Assembly (NCBI RefSeq): GCF_000024365.1
Contig: NC_013235.1
Location: forward strand, 682,001 to 746,000
DNA length: 64,000 nt
Reading direction: 5' to 3'
From: Nakamurella multipartita DSM 44233
GTDB taxonomy: Bacteria > Actinomycetota > Actinomycetes > Mycobacteriales > Nakamurellaceae
Shown: positions 8,544 to 15,315 of the stretch, piece after piece
How positions within the stretch are numbered: position 1 is the first letter of the stretch
Layout of the letters: each line of letters opens with the position of its first letter
Translations under genes and position numbers: made by a program
Notes under the pieces: generated by a model
Told to the model about the DNA's origin: nothing
Database searches by the model: none
Seen by the model: only the letters and a program-made list of their open reading frames with translations

Positions 8544-9116
8544 GTGACCGCCTCTCCCGCCCGCGAACGCATCCTCGAGACAGCCTTCCGCCTGTTCTAT
8601 GCCCGTGGTATCCGAGCGGTCGGTGTGGACCTGATCATCGCTGAGTCCGGCGTCGCCAAGGCGACCTTCTACAAGCACTTCCCGGCCAAGGACGAGCTCG
8701 TGCTCGCCTACCTCGACAAGGTGGACGGGATCTGGACCGGTCAGCTCCAGGCGGCCGCCGAAGCCGCCGGCTCCAACCCCGCGGACCAGTTGGTCGGGCT
8801 CTTCGACGCCCTGGGAACGGCCTGCCGCCGGGACGGCTACCGGGGCTGCGCATTCATCAACGCTGCCGCGGAGGCCGTGCCCGGCACGCCCGTGCACGTG
8901 CGCACCGTCGCGCACAAGCGGGCCGTGCTCGCCTGGTTGCGCGACCTGACCGCACGGGCAGGTGCCGACGATCCGGACACGCTGGCGAGGTCATTGGCGC
9001 TGTTGCTCGACGGTGGCCTTGCGGACGGGGCGCTCGCCGCGGATCCCGAGGCCCCGCGCGCTGCGCAGCAGGCGGCCCGCGCTCTGATCGCCGCAGCGCT
9101 CGCCCCAGCAGCGTGA
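8544..9116 (+). CDS. TetR/AcrR family transcriptional regulator
   Basis: The 190-residue protein has the N-terminal TetR DNA-binding domain: RERILETAFRLFYARGIRAVGV, then the recognition region GVAKATFYKHFPAKDELV at about residues 33-52. The ligand domain contains RGCAFINAAAE, typical of TetR_C regulators of oxidoreductase genes. Two tandem GTG codons (8541, 8544) are possible starts. It most likely represses the divergent reductase-SDR pair and itself through the two palindromes at 8484-8532. The inducer is unknown. Confidence 0.88.
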   Translation: MTASPARERILETAFRLFYARGIRAVGVDLIIAESGVAKATFYKHFPAKDELVLAYLDKVDGIWTGQLQAAAEAAGSNPADQLVGLFDALGTACRRDGYRGCAFINAAAEAVPGTPVHVRTVAHKRAVLAWLRDLTARAGADDPDTLARSLALLLDGGLADGALAADPEAPRAAQQAARALIAAALAPAA

Positions 9117-9210
9117 CCGTTCGGTGCCTGACAGAGACGGCTTGGCCATCCCCCGCCCACGCCAACGGCCGCGGACCATAGTGGCGGTGGGCAGACGTAG
9201 CGCGAACGTG

Positions 9211-9285
9211 CGTCTGCGCTGGTCACAGGGGCGGAGGATGGGGGATTCGAACCCCCGAGGGCGTTAACCCAACACGCTTTCCAAG
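9211..9285. repeat. attL: partial tRNA-Ser copy
   Basis: From 9232 to 9285 this equals the 3' half of tRNA-Ser(GGA) in minus orientation, from discriminator base to anticodon loop, except for one missing G at 9263/9264. Homology also covers about 20 bases beyond the tRNA 3' end (TGCGCTGGTCA). Identity stops after CCAAG at 9285, marking the crossover side. It has no 5' half, so it is not a functional tRNA. Confidence 0.85.
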
Positions 9286-9378
9286 TCGGCGAACGCATGT
9301 CTGCTGGCGGTCCTCATAGGCCCTGACCAGGCAGAACTATTACTGAAAGACCTGCGTGGACAGCCGCGAACAGAGATA

Positions 9379-9391
9379 ACTGAGACTAGAA
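9379..9391. repeat. Element-end direct repeat, left (split by IS)
   Basis: AACTGAGACTAGA recurs exactly at 28329-28341 near the right end. Removing the IS and one GAA duplication rebuilds AACTGAGACTAGAACTGAGACGAC, two tandem units like the right-end pair. The position just inside both att sites suggests arm-type sites for Int or Xis; this is inference. Confidence 0.65.
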
Positions 9392-9420
9392 GGGTCTGCC
9401 CCCGGTCTGGTTGACACTCG
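9392..9420. repeat. IS3 terminal inverted repeat, left
   Basis: GGGTCTGCCCCCGGTCTGGT continues to TTGACACTC; it pairs with the complement of 10663-10691. The first 11 bases are identical, and the TTGACAC block is shared after a short mismatched stretch. Confidence 0.85.
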
Positions 9421-9433
9421 GGGTTTGCATTAG

Positions 9434-10315
9434 TCAGGCCGCTTCTGCGGCCTTGTAGATCATCTCAAACTCGACCGGGGTGAGCTTGCCGAGGGCCCGC
9501 TGGCGGCGTCGTCGGTTGTACTTGGTTTCGATCCAGGTGACGATCGCGAGGCGGAGGTCGTCGCGGGTGTCCCAACGGCGGGTGTTCAGGACGTTCTTCT
9601 GCAGCAGGGAAAAGAAGCTCTCCATGCTGGCGTTGTCGCCGGCGCCGTGGGAGCGGCCCATCGACCCCACCAGGTCGTTGTTCGCCAGCAGCCGCTGGGT
9701 CCGCTTGGCACGAAACTGACCGCCTCGGTCGGAGTGACAGACTGTCCCGGCCGGGCTGCGGAGCGCGATCGCGTTGCGCATCGCGGCCCGCGCCAGGGAC
9801 GACTTCATCCGGGAGTCGATGGAGTAGCCCACGATCTTGTTCGACCACACGTCCTTGATCGCGCAGATGTAGAGCTTGCCTTCGCGGGTGGGGTGCTCAG
9901 AAATGTCCCACAGCCACACCTTGTTCGGGGCGTCGGCGAGGAACTCGTGACGTACGACGCCGTGCTCGTCGACGACCGCGAGGAGGTCGTCGTGTGGCGC
10001 GGGGCCGGTCGAGCCGGTCTTGGAGCGCTTCTTGTGGTGGCTGGCAGTGATGCCGGCGATGCGGCACAGGCGGTGCACCCGGTTCTCCCCGACCTGGATG
10101 CCGTGCTCGTCTTCGAGCTCGTCGGTGAGGAACCTGTAGCCCAACGTCGCATCGTCGCCATGGAGGTCGTAGAGCTTGTCGATGAGGTGGGCGTCGTCGT
10201 AGTCCCGCTGGCATACGGGGTCGCTGAGCCACTTGTAGTACCCGGCCCGCGAAAGGCCGAGCACCCGCAACGTCACCGCGACCGGCACCCTGATCGGGGC
10301 GCCGGTCGCAGCCAT
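9434..10315 (-). CDS. IS3-family transposase OrfB (DDE integrase core)
   Basis: OrfB supplies strand cleavage and transfer. The 293 residues contain an HTH_21-like region (LGYRFLTDEL, RVHRLCRIAGI) and an rve core with D in VWLWDISEHPT, D in VCHSDRGGQF and E in ASMESFFSLLQ, then the usual LTPVEFE ending. It is normally made as an OrfAB fusion: the frame continues upstream of ATG 10315 to the slippery site at 10339-10345. All catalytic residues are present. Confidence 0.93.
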   Translation of the reverse strand: MAATGAPIRVPVAVTLRVLGLSRAGYYKWLSDPVCQRDYDDAHLIDKLYDLHGDDATLGYRFLTDELEDEHGIQVGENRVHRLCRIAGITASHHKKRSKTGSTGPAPHDDLLAVVDEHGVVRHEFLADAPNKVWLWDISEHPTREGKLYICAIKDVWSNKIVGYSIDSRMKSSLARAAMRNAIALRSPAGTVCHSDRGGQFRAKRTQRLLANNDLVGSMGRSHGAGDNASMESFFSLLQKNVLNTRRWDTRDDLRLAIVTWIETKYNRRRRQRALGKLTPVEFEMIYKAAEAA

Positions 10316-10335
10316 CTCTCGGACGAGCGGGAAGA

Positions 10336-10632
10336 CTATTTTCCCGGCAGGTTCGCCTGCGACAGGTAGGCCGCTGCCCTACGCAGGACCTCGTTCTCCT
10401 GCTCGAGGAGGCGGTTGCGCTTCTTCAACTCGCGAAGCTCAGCACGGTCGACGTCGGTGAGACCGGGACGGCGACCGTCCTCGATGTCGGCCTGCTTCAT
10501 CCAGTTCGCGAGCGAGCCTTCGGAGATGCCGAAGTCCTTCGCGATCTGCGTCAGCGTCGCCTGGCCCTTGCGGGCCACGGCCACGACGTCGTCGCGGAAC
10601 TCCTTGGGATAGGGCTTAGCCACGAAAGACAT
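10336..10632 (-). CDS. IS3-family transposase OrfA (HTH)
   Basis: The 98-residue protein has an HTH_Tnp_1 domain (YPKEFRDDVVAVARKG, IAKDFGISEGSLANWMKQA) and a C-terminal leucine-rich coiled coil (LRELKKRNRLLEQENEVLRRAAAYL) used for multimerisation and for the OrfAB fusion. It ends GGA AAA TAG, which is the slippery site itself. Transcribed toward orfB on the minus strand. Confidence 0.92.
   Translation of the reverse strand: MSFVAKPYPKEFRDDVVAVARKGQATLTQIAKDFGISEGSLANWMKQADIEDGRRPGLTDVDRAELRELKKRNRLLEQENEVLRRAAAYLSQANLPGK
10339..10345 (-). other. Programmed -1 frameshift site of the IS
   Basis: On the minus strand the orfA frame ends G GGA AAA TAG, a canonical X XXY YYZ heptamer directly before the stop. 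Slipping back one base continues ATA GTC TTC CCG ... into orfB in frame. This would yield the OrfAB transposase, as in other IS3 elements. Confidence 0.8.
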
Positions 10633-10662
10633 CCTTCCGTCTGAGGCCGAAACCTCAGAGGT

Positions 10663-10691
10663 CAGGTGTCAACTGAACTCGGGGCAGACCC
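10663..10691. repeat. IS3 terminal inverted repeat, right
   Basis: Ends CGGGGCAGACCC; the complement begins GGGTCTGCCCCGAG and shares the TTGACAC block with the left end. The GAA at 10692-10694 repeats the GAA left of the element. Confidence 0.85.
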
Positions 10692-10755
10692 GAACTGAGA
10701 CGACGAGGCCTTGGTGCAGCGGGGTGAGACCAGCGACGATGAGCCGCCGGGGCGG

Positions 10756-11211
10756 TTAGAATCCGCGCGTCCGACCGTTGGTCCTATGTGTGGCCGGTGG
10801 AGTCGCGTGCGGCCATCCTGCGTATCTAGGATCGACATACACCCGCTCCTGAGTTTGTGGGTGTCGCTGTTGCGCCTGCCATGCTGCGAATTGTTGGCTG
10901 GCCTGCCACTGGGCGTACTGCTGGGCCCGCCATTCCCAGTTGCGGCGGTCCTGAGCTGCGTTTTTCCTCTTGACCATGGCGTTCGCAATGCCAAAGATCG
11001 CCCAGTAAAGCAATAGCCAGAGCGCAGCGTTCACAACGATATCGAGAATTATCCCTACACCGAGGACGGGTGTTCCTCGCCGTGAGGAGAGCTGGAGCAG
11101 CAAGGGCGCAGCACCTGCGACGATGCCGATAACGACTCCGCCGATCTTCCAGGTTCGCACGCCGCTGGGAGAGATCCCGTGGGGAGCTGGAATGGCCGGC
11201 TGGTGGTACAC
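10756..11211 (-). CDS. Small two-helix membrane protein, unknown function
   Basis: The 151-residue product from GTG 11211 has two hydrophobic segments (about residues 20-35 and 45-70: GIILDIVVNAALWLLLYWAIFGIA). A charged, Gln/Trp/Ala-rich cytoplasmic tail with repeated WQAQQ-type units follows. GAGGGGG precedes the GTG by 7 bases; an open frame extends upstream to 11340 but its predicted peptide looks random. It lies between the IS and the cargo membrane protein, in the variable left part of the element. I recognise no family. Confidence 0.5.
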   Translation of the reverse strand: MYHQPAIPAPHGISPSGVRTWKIGGVVIGIVAGAAPLLLQLSSRRGTPVLGVGIILDIVVNAALWLLLYWAIFGIANAMVKRKNAAQDRRNWEWRAQQYAQWQASQQFAAWQAQQRHPQTQERVYVDPRYAGWPHATPPATHRTNGRTRGF

Positions 11212-12033
11212 GACAACGCCCCCTCGGTTGATGCTATGTCCAAGTGAACACCGTCGAGCCCCGTTGAGGCATTCCCTCGATTGGGTGGGCTGTCGTACCT
11301 CGACCGGGGAACCGTGGGGGGAACCGGGCGGGTAGGCCACGCCATATGTGACGTATTCAGTCGGCTCTCACCACTTCCTCAATCAGCATGGACGCCCGCT
11401 TCCGTCACTCGTTGCAACGGGGCCCGGTCGTCCCTGGCTGGATGCGGCTCGGTGCGGGCATCGAAACCTCGGGCCGGTGCTCTTCGATGCGAACGCGGAT
11501 CACCCGACAGGGTGAACGTCTTTTCCGTCATCCTCGCTCGTGGCGACGTCGAGGACCGCCGCGATTCGTCGGAAGTCGGCGTTGGTCGCGGTGACTTCTC
11601 GGTGCTCGCGTCGTCGCCCGTGGGCGCCACCGCTGCTGTGGCAGCCCGTGACCCCCCCCAGTTGCTGCCAAGATACGGAAGCTATGTGCGGCAACGGGGT
11701 TTGACACGTCCCGCAGAGTTGTGCGCTGGGTGCTTGTTACCAGCCAACAAGCTCTGGGTCTAGTCACAGACCATGGGTGCGGTCTTAGGGGGCTCGGGTA
11801 TGCGGGGATCAGGACCGGACCAGTATGATGCCTCAAGCCTTAAAGCTCACTCACGGCGACCGGCTGCCGTCCCGGATCGGAAAGTATTTCTATTGGGGGT
11901 TTAGGAGTATGCGAGCGCGACGCGAAGACAACTACCCACGGGCTAAGTTGGCTGCCTATTCAGTGATATGCCGAACTCTATACCCTGGAGCAATTAGGCA
12001 ATTCCAACCTCGGCCAGGAGCGGGATTCGCGCA
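11212..12033. other. Long non-coding or decayed stretch in the left part of the element
   Basis: About 820 bases with no convincing gene. Open frames on both strands are short and lack ribosome-binding sites, codon bias or recognisable motifs. Composition shifts toward lower GC near 11,800-12,000. An AGGAG at 12016-12020 serves the next gene. It may hold promoters or remnants of lost cargo; I see no clear repeats. Confidence 0.4.
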
Positions 12034-13569
12034 ATGACAGCTGCCGCCAGTTTGGGCCCCGGTAACAGTGGAGATCCAGATACGACGACAGCGGCAGACC
12101 ATGCGAGCGCCGCAACCGTCGCCATAGTTATTTGCGCGAACCTCCTGGCTATTGTCGCAACCTTCGGCGTGCTCGGCGTTATCGGAAAGGCATGGAATTC
12201 GTTCGCTCTATCAGTTCAGTCACAGCAGTTTCCGGTCGCCGGAGTAATACTCGCAGTGTCCATGATCGCCGGGGCAATCGTCCTTTCGTTATTCGATCTC
12301 GGAACCTTCGATGGCGTTGGATGGAAGTCTACGACGGTTGCATTTCTGCCACTTTGCTGCGCCCGCGCCGCTGCCGGGTGCGCCTCCGCCATCGTCTTCT
12401 GCTATCTGGCTCACGACGTACTTCCTTGGGAGCTTGGCAGCACCGCCACTTGGTTTACGCACTTGGGCACGACTTTCGCGGCCCTGACCGGCGGGTTGTT
12501 CGTCGAGTGGGCCTGGAAAACGTTGGTTGACGGGCACCGGCCTATCGCGGAATCAAGAAAGGACCTAAAGCAGAGTCAAGTGGTGGTGATGATCATGATC
12601 ATCGCGTCGAGCACCTGTGCGGGCCTCGGAGTCCTTCTCTTCGAGCGAAGCAGTAGTTCTCCACCCCGATCCTCAAGCGCAGGGTCGATTACTGTATTGA
12701 CTGGCCGAACAGACGTGCCGGTGGTTGCTCGAGTTGAAATTCTAAGAGGTGTGTCGGTGAACAACTTGAGTTCCAAGCACGAGATTGACGGCTGGTCGAC
12801 GACTTCTGTCGACCGCCCCGTTGGGGCCGCGGTCGTTACTATACAAGCACAGAACCCGACAGAAGAGAAGATCTCGTTCGACGTTGATGTACTGGCCTCG
12901 GGGAAAATGCGCATGGTTTCTCAAATTGAAGGGTATCAGGGCCGTTTTAGCGATTCCGTATTGATCGCACATCCCAAGAGCTGCGATGACAGCGGCGTTT
13001 CTCAACTTGAGACATCAGACTACACCAAGGACTCCCGCTACTCACAGGTTGCTCTAGCAAAATTCAATATAGAGCCACATGGGACGGTCAGTGTCGACAT
13101 TGGCGTTACGGGAGAATTTTCGTGGTATTCGGATCTGCGCACCAACTCGTTCGTCTCTCTCCCGACAGTGAGCGCGGACTACGGGTCGAGTTGCCTGGTC
13201 GTCCAAGGGGGCAGCGGCGCCATCGTGAGGACCCCTTCGGACTTGACTGCATCGGTCGGAATTGACGCCAGAGTCGGCTTGGAGGGCCATGTCGAATCGC
13301 AGCCCGTTCTTGCAGATCCAGCAAAGCTGGTTTGGGAATCGAAGCTGAGGGATCCGAATTCAACCGCGCAGGATAAGTCGGAACGAATAGGGACTGGCAT
13401 CTCATCGTTAAGTCCTTCGTATACGGTTACCACCGACGCGACGAAGCAGGCAACAGACCGGGGCCTATTTCTCGCAGGCATCCTGTCGAGTGCGGCCGTA
13501 GCCTTCCTGGTTCTCGGATTCGACAAGTGGCAAGAGGGGCGCCTTCGCTTGTCCGGTGACATGTCTTGA
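12034..13569 (+). CDS. Polytopic membrane protein with large extracytoplasmic domain, element cargo
   Basis: The 511-residue protein has five predicted membrane helices in its first 205 residues (about 27-50, 68-88, 102-126, 141-161, 182-203). A Ser-rich linker and a domain of about 260 residues of beta-like sequence follow (roughly 212-473), then one more helix near the C-terminus (475-499) and a short basic end. The gene is visibly AT-richer than its surroundings and contains TTA leucine codons (12289, 13408), rare in such genomes, pointing to recent acquisition. It lies where AICEs carry cargo. I recognise no family; host defence, exclusion or surface sensing are possible but unsupported. 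Confidence 0.65.
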   Translation: MTAAASLGPGNSGDPDTTTAADHASAATVAIVICANLLAIVATFGVLGVIGKAWNSFALSVQSQQFPVAGVILAVSMIAGAIVLSLFDLGTFDGVGWKSTTVAFLPLCCARAAAGCASAIVFCYLAHDVLPWELGSTATWFTHLGTTFAALTGGLFVEWAWKTLVDGHRPIAESRKDLKQSQVVVMIMIIASSTCAGLGVLLFERSSSSPPRSSSAGSITVLTGRTDVPVVARVEILRGVSVNNLSSKHEIDGWSTTSVDRPVGAAVVTIQAQNPTEEKISFDVDVLASGKMRMVSQIEGYQGRFSDSVLIAHPKSCDDSGVSQLETSDYTKDSRYSQVALAKFNIEPHGTVSVDIGVTGEFSWYSDLRTNSFVSLPTVSADYGSSCLVVQGGSGAIVRTPSDLTASVGIDARVGLEGHVESQPVLADPAKLVWESKLRDPNSTAQDKSERIGTGISSLSPSYTVTTDATKQATDRGLFLAGILSSAAVAFLVLGFDKWQEGRLRLSGDMS

Positions 13570-13586
13570 AAGAGTAGAGAAAGTCC

Positions 13587-14021
13587 TCACGAAGCAACCA
13601 GGTGGGTTCCGTCGTGGACCCGGACGTGCGGGATGTCGCTACCCGGCAAGGCGTCGTTGACACGCACGGCGTAGGCCGGGGTCATGCGAGCCAGGGCGTC
13701 GGCGGGCTCTAGCCAGGCAACCTCGGTTGCTTCGTCGCTGATTCGCGCTTGGCCGGCCTCGACAGCGCACCTGAAGACGAGGGCGACGATCCCCCTGGTC
13801 ATGTTCTTGTAGACGCCGGTGAGGGGACCTACCGAGACTCGGATGCCGGTCTCTTCCAGTACCTCGCGATAGACGCCCTGTTCGAAGGTTTCTTCGAGTT
13901 CCAAGACCCCGCCCGGGGGTTCCCAGTGTCCGTTGTCGTGTCGTTTGACCATGAGCACCTGGCCGGCATCGTTGAGCACGACTCCGGCGACCGATACAGA
14001 GTGCGGCTGGGTGCCAGGCAT
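13587..14021 (-). CDS. Nudix hydrolase, Pif-like (element immunity factor candidate)
   Basis: The 144-residue protein has the Nudix box GGVLELEETFEQGVYREVLEETGI (residues 37-60), matching G-x5-E-x7-REUxEExGU. ATG 14021 follows AGGAGAG on the minus strand. It is divergent from a GntR-type repressor gene, as pif, a Nudix-motif gene of the AICE pSAM2, lies in that element's regulatory region near korSA. Pif blocks redundant transfer between cells that carry the element. Assigning that role here rests on domain and context; a housekeeping nucleotide hydrolase is the alternative. Confidence 0.75.
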   Translation of the reverse strand: MPGTQPHSVSVAGVVLNDAGQVLMVKRHDNGHWEPPGGVLELEETFEQGVYREVLEETGIRVSVGPLTGVYKNMTRGIVALVFRCAVEAGQARISDEATEVAWLEPADALARMTPAYAVRVNDALPGSDIPHVRVHDGTHLVAS

Positions 14022-14064
14022 GAACCACTCTCTCCTCGTGTGGGTTGATCCTGCGATGATGACA

Positions 14065-14078
14065 CGAATAGACGAGTG
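14065..14078 (+). promoter_or_regulatory. Candidate GntR operator, copy 1 (before gntR)
   Basis: CGAATAGACGAGTG shares TAGACGAGTGGAGGAG with the sequence before the SCO3933-like gene (14957-14972). It overlaps the region just upstream of the gntR ribosome-binding site and sits between the divergent Nudix and gntR genes, fitting autoregulation. The left half of the palindrome is degenerate. Confidence 0.5.
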
Positions 14079-14086
14079 GAGGAGCG

Positions 14087-14872
14087 ATGATCGACCAGCT
14101 CGATGCGATCGATCGGCACAGTGATCGTGCTCCCTACCGGCAGATCGCCGATTCGCTTCGAGCCGCCATCGCCTCGGGTGATGCGGCGCCGGGCTCGAAG
14201 TTGCCTTCCGAGTCTGTGCTGATGGAGCGGCTCGGGGTTGCCCGGATGACGGTCCGCCAGGCGATCCAGGAGCTTCGGGCCGAGGGACTTGTGGTCGCCG
14301 AGCATGGTCGTGGGGTCTTCGTCCGGACAGCTCCCCCAGTTCGCCGGCTCGCCTCGGATCGGTTTTCACGGCGGAAGCGGGAAGCAGGCAAAGCAGCCTT
14401 CATCGCAGAGGCCGAGACCAGTGGGTACGAAGCATCGGTGGACCAGATCGAGGTCAGCAGGATCTCGGAGGCTCCCTCGTTCGTGGTGGAGCGGCTCAGG
14501 ATGTCCACTCGGGATCTTGTCATCAGACGGTCGCGAAGGTACTTGGCCGACGCTCGTCCGGTTGAGCTGGCAGTGTCCTATATACCGGTGTCAGTCGGTG
14601 CAGGTACCGCAATCGAGGCCGTTGACTCAGGTCCGGGCGGGATCTATGCGCGGCTGGAAGAGACGGGCCACGTGCTCGGGGAGTTCGTCGAGGAGGTCGG
14701 AGCGCGCATGCCGACGGTCGACGAACGCCGCCGACTCGAACTGCCTCCCGGAACGCCCGTCATCACGCTGGTGCGAACCGCTTTCGACCTCTCGGGGCTT
14801 CCCGTCGAGGTCTGCGACACCGTGAAGGCTGCGCCTGCGTACGTCTTGGAGTACCGGTTCCCGGCGAAGTGA
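14087..14872 (+). CDS. GntR/HutC-family repressor, KorSA-like
   Basis: The 261-residue protein has a winged-helix GntR domain (YRQIADSLRAAIASGDAAPGSKLPSE, VARMTVRQAIQELRAEGLV; residues 17-75) and a UTRA effector domain (about 105-255). In AICEs the GntR-type KorSA keeps the element integrated by repressing the activator and its own gene; this gene holds the same position between Pif-like and transfer genes. A strong GGAGGAG sits before ATG 14087. CTC-TAG-GAG boxes occur before it and before the next gene. Confidence 0.85.
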   Translation: MIDQLDAIDRHSDRAPYRQIADSLRAAIASGDAAPGSKLPSESVLMERLGVARMTVRQAIQELRAEGLVVAEHGRGVFVRTAPPVRRLASDRFSRRKREAGKAAFIAEAETSGYEASVDQIEVSRISEAPSFVVERLRMSTRDLVIRRSRRYLADARPVELAVSYIPVSVGAGTAIEAVDSGPGGIYARLEETGHVLGEFVEEVGARMPTVDERRRLELPPGTPVITLVRTAFDLSGLPVEVCDTVKAAPAYVLEYRFPAK

Positions 14873-14912
14873 TCTGACGACCGCCACAACTCTGTCGGCA
14901 CCTCTTGTAACT

Positions 14913-14926
14913 CCTCTAGGTGAGTG
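14913..14926 (+). promoter_or_regulatory. Candidate GntR operator, copy 2
   Basis: CCTCTAGGTGAGTG contains CTC-N5-GAG. A second copy lies 40 bases downstream, so the pair may bracket the promoter of the transfer operon that starts at 14975. Confidence 0.6.
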
Positions 14927-14952
14927 TTACTGTCCGAACTCATCCGGGTACA

Positions 14953-14966
14953 GCTCTAGACGAGTG
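14953..14966 (+). promoter_or_regulatory. Candidate GntR operator, copy 3
   Basis: GCTCTAGACGAGTG contains CTC-N5-GAG and runs into the GGAGGAG ribosome-binding site of the SCO3933-like gene. Shared consensus with copies 1 and 2: YTCTAGRYGAGTG. Confidence 0.6.
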
Positions 14967-14974
14967 GAGGAGTT

Positions 14975-15313
14975 ATGCAGTTTCGGGTGGACACGGACGG
15001 GATGACGTTCATCGTGGGCGGGATCCGGGGGGTGATGGATTTCGAGACGAAGGTCCAGGTGCTGGACAAGTCGTCGGGGGTGCCGCTGTTCGACGTGGAT
15101 GTGATGGCGGTGCTGACCGGCGAGCGACCGGAGCAGTTGACGGTGCGGGTGGTGGGTCAGCCGTCGGGGATCGAGATAGGCACCCGCGTCCGCTTCCGGG
15201 ACTTGTCGGCGCGGACGTGGGAAATGGGCGACCGGCACGGGGTGTCGTTCAAGGCCAGCCGGGTCGAGCCCTGGACCGCCGGCCGCTCATCGGGTGATGG
15301 GAAGGCGGCATAG
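14975..15313 (+). CDS. SCO3933-family small regulatory protein
   Basis: The 112-residue protein starts MQFRVDTDGMTFIVGG and contains LTVRVVGQPSGIEIGTRVRF and LSARTWEMGDRHGVSFKA. This is the signature of the SCO3933 family found between the regulator and the FtsK gene of many AICEs. Its molecular role is not settled; the short beta-rich design suggests a nucleic-acid or partner-binding OB-like fold. It opens the transfer-replication operon, preceded by GGAGGAG and two GntR boxes. Confidence 0.8.
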   Translation: MQFRVDTDGMTFIVGGIRGVMDFETKVQVLDKSSGVPLFDVDVMAVLTGERPEQLTVRVVGQPSGIEIGTRVRFRDLSARTWEMGDRHGVSFKASRVEPWTAGRSSGDGKAA

Positions 15314-15315
15314 TC

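Larger units (their letters stand above)
9392..10691 (-). mobile_element. IS3-family insertion sequence
   Basis: A 1,300-bp element with imperfect terminal inverted repeats: GGGTCTGCCCCCGGTCTGG at the left end and GGGTCTGCCCCGAGTTCAG (reverse complement) at the right. It is flanked by a 3-bp GAA duplication (9389-9391 and 10692-10694), the size expected for IS3. It carries orfA and orfB on the minus strand with a GGGAAAA slippery heptamer between them. All parts look intact, so it may be recently active. It landed in the left-end repeat of the integrative element. Confidence 0.92.

Noticed and set aside
9232-9300. A second tRNA-Ser gene at the left end
   Set aside because: Only the 3' half is present and the anticodon stem cannot form; it is the attL remnant.
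11281-12033. Short open frames in the region before the cargo protein
   Set aside because: No ribosome-binding sites, no motifs and overlapping frames on both strands.
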